Positions 1-4,649 of a stretch of 13,198 nt of DNA are shown piece after piece. Location of the stretch: assembly GCA_035460505.1 (NCBI GenBank), contig DATHWP010000046.1:1-13198 (forward strand). The letters run 5' to 3'. The position numbers and the translations under genes are program-made. Under the pieces are notes generated by a model, which was not told the DNA's origin, did not search any database, and saw only the letters and a list, made by a program, of their open reading frames with translations. Source of the DNA: Methyloradius sp035460505 (GTDB taxonomy: Bacteria > Pseudomonadota > Gammaproteobacteria > Burkholderiales > Methylophilaceae). How positions within the stretch are numbered: the stretch's first letter is position 1; the number at the start of each line of letters is the position of its first letter.

Positions 1-4
1 CTGG

Positions 5-22
5 GTTAAGCAGAAGCTTAAC
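5..22. other. Perfect hairpin upstream of lysC
   Basis: The arms GTTAAGC (5-11) and GCTTAAC (16-22) enclose the tetraloop AGAA, giving a 7-bp stem that a G-T wobble can extend. No T tract follows on either strand, so this is not a classical intrinsic terminator. It could mark the 3' end of an upstream transcript or a structure in the lysC leader. The upstream gene lies outside the window. Confidence 0.4.
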
Positions 23-73
23 TAAGGCATCATCAAACAAATATCTTTACCCCAACAACTATAGCTAAAAATT

Positions 74-1300
74 ATGGCACTTATCGTACAAAAATACGGC
101 GGCACTTCAGTCGCTAATCCAGACCGCATCCGCAACCTTGCACGACGCGTGGCGCGTTACAAGGCGATGGGACATCAAATCGTCGTCGTGGTCTCGGCCA
201 TGTCCGGCGAGACCAATCGCCTGATCGCCCTGGCCAAGGAAATTATGCCGAATCCCGACCCACGTGAATTGGATGTGATGGTTTCTACTGGCGAACAAGT
301 CACCATCGGCCTGACTGCGTTAGCCTTGATGGACTTAGGCATTAAAGCCAAAAGCTACACAGGCGCCCAAGTTCGCATTGTGACCGACAGTGCATTCACC
401 AAAGCACGCATCCTGCATATTGATGAAGAGCGCATCCGCGCCGATTTGAATGCTGGCAATGTGGTGGTGGTAGCAGGCTTTCAAGGCGTGGATGAGCAAG
501 GCAATATCACGACACTTGGCCGTGGTGGTTCAGATACCACTGGCGTTGCCTTGGCAGCCGCATTGAAAGCTGATGAATGCCAGATTTATACCGATGTGGA
601 TGGCGTTTACACCACCGACCCACGCGTAGAACCAAACGCGCGCCGCCTGAAATCTATCACCTTTGAAGAAATGCTGGAGCTCGCCAGTCAGGGCTCAAAG
701 GTACTGCAAATCCGCTCGGTGGAGTTTGCAGGTAAATACAAAGTCAAACTGCGTGTGCTCTCAAGCTTTGAAGAAGAAGGCGAAGGCACACTGATTACAT
801 TTGAGGAAAATGACAACATGGAACAACCCATCATCTCCGGCATCGCCTTCAACCGCGACGAAGCCAAAATTACCGTATTAGGCGTGCCAGACCGCCCAGG
901 CATTGCTTACCAAATCCTTGGCCCAATTGCTGATGCCAATATTGATGTGGATATCATCATCCAGAATACAGGCGCGGATGGCACAACAGACTTCACCTTT
1001 ACCGTTCACAAAAATGAACTGAATAAGGCGCTGGATATTCTCAGAGACAAAGTGCAAGGCCACATTGGCGCCCGCGAGATTTCAGGCGACGACAAAATCG
1101 CCAAAGTCTCTATAGTTGGTGTTGGTATGCGTTCACATGTTGGTGTCGCCAGCCAGATGTTCCGCACACTAGCTGAAGAAGGCATTAACATCCAGATGAT
1201 CTCCACCTCTGAAATCAAAATCGCAGTCGTGATTGATGAGAAATATATGGAGCTGGCAGTCCGCGTACTACATAAAGCATTCGAGCTGGAAGAAGCCTAA
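74..1300 (+). CDS. lysC: Aspartate kinase (aspartokinase), ACT-domain regulated
   Basis: It phosphorylates L-aspartate with ATP to give 4-phospho-L-aspartate, the first step toward lysine, threonine, methionine and diaminopimelate, in the cytoplasm. At 408 residues it has the usual length of a monofunctional enzyme. The N-terminal catalytic domain shows KYGGTSV at residues 7-13, a VSAMSGETN stretch near residue 40 and the Gly-rich GRGGSDTTG segment near residue 150. From about residue 265 the C-terminal half carries two ACT domains (ITVLGVPDRPG and VSIVGVGMRSHVG), the usual site of feedback inhibition by lysine and/or threonine. The ATG at 74 has no clear Shine-Dalgarno, but the protein starts as homologues do (MALIVQKYGG). 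Two tRNA genes follow. An internal start at 818 may yield a separate regulatory subunit. Confidence 0.97.
   Translation: MALIVQKYGGTSVANPDRIRNLARRVARYKAMGHQIVVVVSAMSGETNRLIALAKEIMPNPDPRELDVMVSTGEQVTIGLTALALMDLGIKAKSYTGAQVRIVTDSAFTKARILHIDEERIRADLNAGNVVVVAGFQGVDEQGNITTLGRGGSDTTGVALAAALKADECQIYTDVDGVYTTDPRVEPNARRLKSITFEEMLELASQGSKVLQIRSVEFAGKYKVKLRVLSSFEEEGEGTLITFEENDNMEQPIISGIAFNRDEAKITVLGVPDRPGIAYQILGPIADANIDVDIIIQNTGADGTTDFTFTVHKNELNKALDILRDKVQGHIGAREISGDDKIAKVSIVGVGMRSHVGVASQMFRTLAEEGINIQMISTSEIKIAVVIDEKYMELAVRVLHKAFELEEA
803..820 (+). promoter_or_regulatory. Possible internal ribosome binding site and start for an aspartokinase beta subunit
   Basis: Inside lysC, GAGGA at 803-807 lies 10 bases before an in-frame ATG at 818-820 (Met249). 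The product would be the ACT-domain half, beginning MEQPIISGIAF. In Corynebacterium glutamicum and Bacillus subtilis, lysC encodes alpha and beta subunits from overlapping in-frame starts, with beta beginning near this point. The site and frame are seen directly. Its use is inferred by analogy. Confidence 0.45.
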
Positions 1301-1346
1301 AAAGGCTTGTTAGCAAAGATAAGCACAGACTTACATTGATTTTTAA

Positions 1347-1370
1347 GGCGTAATCAAGTATTGTTACGCC
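1347..1370. repeat. Inverted repeat between lysC and tRNA-Ser
   Basis: GGCGTAA (1347-1353) and TTACGCC (1364-1370) form a perfect 7-bp stem around a 10-base loop. A run of T precedes the stem and none follows it, so it does not look like a plus-strand intrinsic terminator. It may be a processing or attenuation structure in the lysC-tRNA spacer. No role can be assigned. Confidence 0.35.
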
Positions 1371-1389
1371 CGCTGTACAAGTTAAAAAC

Positions 1390-1483
1390 GGAGAGCTGGC
1401 CGAGTGGTCGAAGGCACTTCCCTGCTAAGGAAGCATACGGGCTTAAACCTGTATCGAGGGTTCGAATCCCTCGTTCTCCGCCA
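1390..1483 (+). tRNA. tRNA-Ser(GCU)
   Basis: This is a complete class II tRNA of 94 bases including an encoded CCA. The acceptor arm GGAGAGC (1390-1396) pairs with GTTCTCC (1473-1479), the discriminator is G and CCA is at 1481-1483. The anticodon stem CTTCC/GGAAG encloses the loop CTGCTAA, giving anticodon GCT, which reads AGC and AGU serine codons. A long variable arm precedes the T arm (GAGGG TTCGAAT CCCTC), as expected for serine tRNAs. It lies about 90 bases downstream of lysC. Confidence 0.97.
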
Positions 1484-1534
1484 AGTTTTAAGACGTAAGT
1501 TAAACTAATTAGATTTGATTATTCTGGTAAGTTT

Positions 1535-1564
1535 TCTGGAATTAAACTTAAGTTCAAGTATAAT
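1535..1564 (+). promoter_or_regulatory. Promoter of tRNA-Arg
   Basis: A perfect -10 hexamer TATAAT lies at 1559-1564, 11 bases before the mature tRNA start. The best -35 candidate is TCTGGA at 1535-1540 with an 18-base spacer, a weak match. The -10 box and its spacing to the tRNA support an independent promoter rather than only co-transcription with tRNA-Ser. Confidence 0.6.
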
Positions 1565-1575
1565 GCACGCCTCAC

Positions 1576-1652
1576 GCGCCCGTAGCTCAGCTGGATAGAG
1601 TACTTGGCTACGAACCAAGGGGTCAGGAGTTCGAATCTCTTCGGGCGCACCA
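1576..1652 (+). tRNA. tRNA-Arg(ACG)
   Basis: This is a complete 77-base tRNA with an encoded CCA. The acceptor stem GCGCCCG (1576-1582) pairs perfectly with CGGGCGC (1642-1648), the discriminator is A and CCA is at 1650-1652. The anticodon stem CTTGG/CCAAG holds the loop CTACGAA with anticodon ACG at 1610-1612. A34 of this tRNA is normally edited to inosine by TadA so that CGU, CGC and CGA are read. An intrinsic terminator follows 8 bases later. No copy of its 3' end was noticed elsewhere in the window, so there is no sign of an att duplication. Confidence 0.97.
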
Positions 1653-1660
1653 TAAATAAA

Positions 1661-1684
1661 GGCTTGCAGCGATGCAAGCCTTTT
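1661..1684 (+). terminator. Intrinsic terminator after tRNA-Arg
   Basis: The perfect 8-bp stem GGCTTGCA/TGCAAGCC (1661-1668, 1673-1680) has a GCGA loop of the GNRA type and is followed by TTTT (1681-1684). The preceding AAATAAA gives an A-rich flank, so it could also act on the minus-strand cysC-side transcript that ends just to its right. Confidence 0.85.
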
Positions 1685-1697
1685 CCATTTGTGCTAT

Positions 1698-1919
1698 TCA
1701 ATTAGCCAACCACTTCCACTTTTCTTCTATATATTCGTTTAGTTGTTGCGGCACTTGCATGTGTTAAAAGCTACTGCGCTCTTCCAAGCTATCAGCATCG
1801 GGCAAATAGAGCAAACACACCTAATTAATAAATCTCGCTTCACTATATAAGGCAGCCAAAAATGGCTTTTTATCTAAACCTAATCTGTCGGCATAGATTA
1901 AACGCATCCCAAATAAGAA
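1698..1919 (-). pseudogene. Decayed reading frame behind cysC (family unknown)
   Basis: Right after the cysC stop (TAG at 1925-1923, then TAA at 1922-1920) the same frame continues with protein-like sequence. It has a 32-codon segment including MRLIYADRLGLDKKPFLAAL, a TAG at 1823-1821, an 18-codon segment (for example LLYLPDADSLEERSSF), a TAA at 1766-1764, and then a 21-codon segment ending EEKWKWLAN with TGA at 1700-1698. The amino acid mix and the shared frame suggest a former coding region broken by point mutations. I do not recognise the family. It could be the 3' end of a gene lost by deletion, or a C-terminal extension of cysC separated by stops. Coding origin is inferred from appearance only. 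Confidence 0.5.
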
Positions 1920-1922
1920 TTA

Positions 1923-2522
1923 CTATCTGCTTATTTGCTGCAATTTTAGATATTTAAGCACTTGCTCTACGCATTCAGTCATATTTAATGAGCTTGTATC
2001 CAAATATAGTTCTGGATTCAGTGGTGGCTCGTAAGGTGCTGATATACCTGTGAACTCGGGAATTATGCCCTGCCTAGCCTTTGCATATAAGCCCTTAACA
2101 TCACGCTGCTCACAGATTTCGATAGGGCAATTACAATATATTTCAATAAAATCACCTGCATCTACTAGTGCGCGCACTCTATCCCTGTCAGCGCGATAAG
2201 GAGAGATGAAAGCTGTAATTGCTATCACTCCTGCCTCAGTAAATAATTTAGCCATTTCACCAATACGCCGAATATTTTCCTCACGATCATGTTGTGAAAA
2301 ACCTAGATCCGAACACAAGCCATAACGCACATTATCGCCATCAAATACAAAAGTTGAACAGTTGAGTTCATACAAGCGGCGCTCAACCGCATGCGCCAAC
2401 GTTGACTTTCCTGCACCTGAAAGACCGGTAAACCAAAGAATGACACTTCTGTGTCCATTGCGTCTGGTTCGCTCGCTCCGGCTTACAAGTGACTTATTCC
2501 ATTGAATATTTTTTTCGGTCAT
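1923..2522 (-). CDS. cysC: Adenylyl-sulfate (APS) kinase
   Basis: It phosphorylates adenosine 5'-phosphosulfate at the 3' position with ATP to make PAPS, the donor for sulfotransferases and a substrate for sulfate reduction. At 199 residues it is a typical stand-alone CysC. Seen directly: the P-loop GLSGAGKST at residues 33-41, DGDNVRYGL at 61-69 and the DLGFSQHDREENIRR stretch at 72-86 (APS-binding region), FISPYRADRDRVR from 105, DVKGLYAKAR at 141-150, and FTGISAPYEPP from 157. No cysD or cysN lies in the window, and the nearest complete upstream gene is a sulfotransferase, which suggests PAPS supply for sulfation rather than assimilation. The start ATG overlaps the stop of an upstream remnant (ATGA), and no strong Shine-Dalgarno is visible, which fits translational coupling. 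Confidence 0.95.
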   Translation of the reverse strand: MTEKNIQWNKSLVSRSERTRRNGHRSVILWFTGLSGAGKSTLAHAVERRLYELNCSTFVFDGDNVRYGLCSDLGFSQHDREENIRRIGEMAKLFTEAGVIAITAFISPYRADRDRVRALVDAGDFIEIYCNCPIEICEQRDVKGLYAKARQGIIPEFTGISAPYEPPLNPELYLDTSSLNMTECVEQVLKYLKLQQISR

Positions 2523-2644
2523 TTATTTGAAAACCAATTATTGGTTCCTGAATAGCCAGCTAATATTAATTTATCTGTATTGAATTTACGTCTAATTTGG
2601 TCAATGGCTTGATTAGTAAACCAAAGATACGTAGTGTTAACTTT
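2519..2644 (-). pseudogene. Remnant of a gene formerly coupled to cysC
   Basis: An open stretch of 41 codons lies between cysC and the sulfotransferase and ends with TGA at 2521-2519, overlapping the cysC ATG by four bases (ATGA). The translation looks protein-like: TTYLWFTNQAIDQIRR, then KLILAGYSGTNNWFSNK at the end. It is closed upstream by an in-frame TGA at 2647-2645. Seven codons before that is an ATG (2668) reading MEIKKIN. The ATGA overlap is typical of operon genes, so this is probably the C-terminal end of a truncated gene. The family is not recognised. A sulfotransferase tail is possible, but that is a guess. A short expressed peptide cannot be excluded. Confidence 0.5.
2532..2546. 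repeat. Inverted repeat just upstream of cysC
   Basis: AACCAAT (2532-2538) and ATTGGTT (2540-2546) are perfect 7-base arms around one T, starting 10 bases from the cysC start codon. It could be an operator or an RNA hairpin covering the cysC start. It also lies inside the upstream remnant frame, so it may be chance. Confidence 0.35.
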
Positions 2645-2676
2645 TCAGTTGATCTTTTTTATTTCCATAACTTTAT

Positions 2677-4395
2677 CTAACGATAGTCCTTAACAATTTC
2701 CAGTAGTGGTTGTAAATGCGCACTAAAGCGTTGCCACCGTGCAACCGATGTCTTGTAAATCGGCTTTCTTACTTGGGCGACACTGGCCGTTTTAACGTGG
2801 CGTTTGTTCTGGTGAAAGTTAAGGCAGTTTTTATCCCACGGCAGCCCGACAAAATCTAATATGCGTCTAGCCTGGCCTTCGGTATCTGCTACCAACTCTT
2901 CATAATGCAAATCAAGGATTCTGCCTTCGGGTAACACCGCATGCCAATGCTGCATCAAATCCATGTAGCGCACATAGTAGCGCCCTAATGTGCCTTGGTC
3001 GTAGGCAAATTCCATCGTGTCGTTAAACAAGCGTGAATAGCAAGAAAAGCACGAATCCATCGGGTCACGCATGGCGTGAATAATCTTGGCGTTGGGTAGC
3101 ATCAAGTGAATCATGCCGAGGTAGAAAAAATTTGCGGGCATTTTATCGGTAATATAGTCAGCCTCGGGCGCCAGTTCCCAGATTTGTTTGGCATAAGCTG
3201 CGCCCATTTCAGCAAAGTCTTGAGCTTTAATGTTAGTGACAAAGTCAGGAAAGCGCTGCTCACCTACACCTACCCTATCAGCAAGCATCACCACATCATG
3301 TAAATTTATTAACTCACCCGCACCATGTACCGCAGGGTGGCTTGATAGAATCTGCTCCAATAAAGTAGTGCCGGAACGCGGCATGCCGACGATAAAGATT
3401 GGCGATTGCTCGCTACCTTTCACATTGGTGCGCTCAGCAAAAAACTCCCGACTAAATACAGTCTTCAGTTGCCCCAGCATTGTATCGGCACGCGCTTCAT
3501 CGCTAGTCTGTAAGCTGTGTTGCAAGCGGTTGCCTTGCTCATAAGCGGCAAAGGCCTCATCGTAGTGTCCAACATCCTCGCGCGCTTTGCCCAAGGTAAA
3601 CCAGTAACGAATTTTTGCCATGGCTGGCATGTTCGCAATATTGCCAAGATTGCGTTCCAGATAAACCAGATGCGGGTCATCTTCACTGTAGGTCTTGAGT
3701 GAAGAAAGGTTGAAGTGTGCCTCGGTAAAGTTTGGCTCGGCTTTGATAGCGGCTTCGAAACAACGGCAGGCATCTTCCAGCCGGCCCTGTGCGCTGTAAA
3801 GCGCGCCCAGATTATTCTGTGCTTCATGATGTTGTGGGTTGATAGACACCGCTCTGGCATAAGCTACTTCAGCTTGTGCCAAATCCCCCTGCTTTTCTAG
3901 CGCCGCACCTAGGTTATTCCATGACAGACCATGGTTCGGATTCAGTGTCAGCGCACGGCGATATGCCGAAATTGAAGCCTCCCACGTACTTTGGTCGGAC
4001 AATGCCAAACCAAGGTTGTAATGGGCATCCAAATCATTTGGGTTAAGTTCACTGGCACGTTTGCCTGCGGCCACCGCTTTATCCAGCCACCCAAGTCGGC
4101 GACACATTTCACCCATATTGCGATAATAAAGCCCCACATTGGGGTTAAGCGTAATGGCATGTTGAATCAACTCTACCGCCAGCGGCAGTTTGCCTACTTC
4201 ATAGGCAATTAACCCAAGCGTGTGATAGGCAGGGTGAAACTGAGGGGCTGTAGCCAATAGCTCCCGCAGCAATCCTTCCGCTTCAACCAATCGCCCGGCG
4301 GATTTGTGACTCTCGGCCAGAAGATGGGTTTCTAGGTGGGACCGTGCTATGGGGTTTGAGGTCAACATAGTGGAGAGTCGATTGTTAATTCCCAC
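2677..4395 (-). CDS. TPR-repeat sulfotransferase
   Basis: It is predicted to transfer the sulfuryl group of PAPS to an unknown acceptor. The protein has 572 residues. About residues 20-240 are a row of tetratricopeptide repeats (typical LNPNDLDAHYNLGLALSD and LNPNHGLSWNNLGAALEK units), normally a protein-binding scaffold. From about residue 332 follows a sulfotransferase domain with the 5'-phosphosulfate loop GMPRSGTT (residues 337-344, then LLEQILSSHP) and the 3'-phosphate motif RDPMDSCFS (from residue 443). No signal peptide is seen, so it is probably cytoplasmic. The frame opens with GTG at 4395 (GINNRL...), with ATG at 4368 (Met10) as an alternative, and neither has a clear Shine-Dalgarno. 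cysC on the same strand supplies the donor. A large autotransporter diverges from it. The acceptor could be a protein, glycan or lipid. Confidence 0.88.
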   Translation of the reverse strand: MGINNRLSTMLTSNPIARSHLETHLLAESHKSAGRLVEAEGLLRELLATAPQFHPAYHTLGLIAYEVGKLPLAVELIQHAITLNPNVGLYYRNMGEMCRRLGWLDKAVAAGKRASELNPNDLDAHYNLGLALSDQSTWEASISAYRRALTLNPNHGLSWNNLGAALEKQGDLAQAEVAYARAVSINPQHHEAQNNLGALYSAQGRLEDACRCFEAAIKAEPNFTEAHFNLSSLKTYSEDDPHLVYLERNLGNIANMPAMAKIRYWFTLGKAREDVGHYDEAFAAYEQGNRLQHSLQTSDEARADTMLGQLKTVFSREFFAERTNVKGSEQSPIFIVGMPRSGTTLLEQILSSHPAVHGAGELINLHDVVMLADRVGVGEQRFPDFVTNIKAQDFAEMGAAYAKQIWELAPEADYITDKMPANFFYLGMIHLMLPNAKIIHAMRDPMDSCFSCYSRLFNDTMEFAYDQGTLGRYYVRYMDLMQHWHAVLPEGRILDLHYEELVADTEGQARRILDFVGLPWDKNCLNFHQNKRHVKTASVAQVRKPIYKTSVARWQRFSAHLQPLLEIVKDYR

Positions 4396-4400
4396 ATCAT

Positions 4401-4417
4401 AGCATTTACAAAATGCT
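4401..4417. repeat. Inverted repeat at the sulfotransferase start
   Basis: AGCATTT (4401-4407) and AAATGCT (4411-4417) are perfect 7-base arms with a 3-base spacer, 6 bases upstream of the GTG start of the minus-strand sulfotransferase. The site lies in the 254-base divergent spacer shared with the autotransporter, so it may be an operator or a leader hairpin that limits initiation. I see no convincing promoter pair in the rest of this spacer. Confidence 0.35.
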
Positions 4418-4649
4418 TGTTATTGTGAAGGTGCGCCCCGCAAAGCCATCAAATGCGCACTGATGGAAAATCAAAGTAATATTGCATTGAGTAAACTTGC
4501 ACCTCGGATAAATGATAGTAGAATCCCCCTGAGGGAGTGCTTGCAATTCTATTGATTTAATACACAAAATGCCATTAACAACCTGATGTTTATTAAGTAA
4601 CGATCAATAAAACTGAGAAGAGTCTATAAGCTGGTAAGGGAGAATAAAA

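Noticed and set aside
1576..1652. tRNA-Arg as an integration site for a mobile element
   Set aside because: No integrase gene and no duplicated tRNA 3' end were noticed in the window, and the terminator directly follows the tRNA.
1519..1701. Minus-strand 60-codon frame across tRNA-Arg
   Set aside because: It reads through the tRNA gene and its terminator. Such frames are common artefacts of tRNA sequence.
2645..2647. In-frame TGA as a selenocysteine codon
   Set aside because: No SECIS-like hairpin is evident directly downstream and no known selenoprotein family resembles this short frame. A nonsense mutation or unrelated start is simpler.
3465..3860. Minus-strand 131-codon frame within the sulfotransferase
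   Set aside because: It is an alternative frame of the TPR region with no recognisable family features. The TPR and sulfotransferase motifs prove the other frame.
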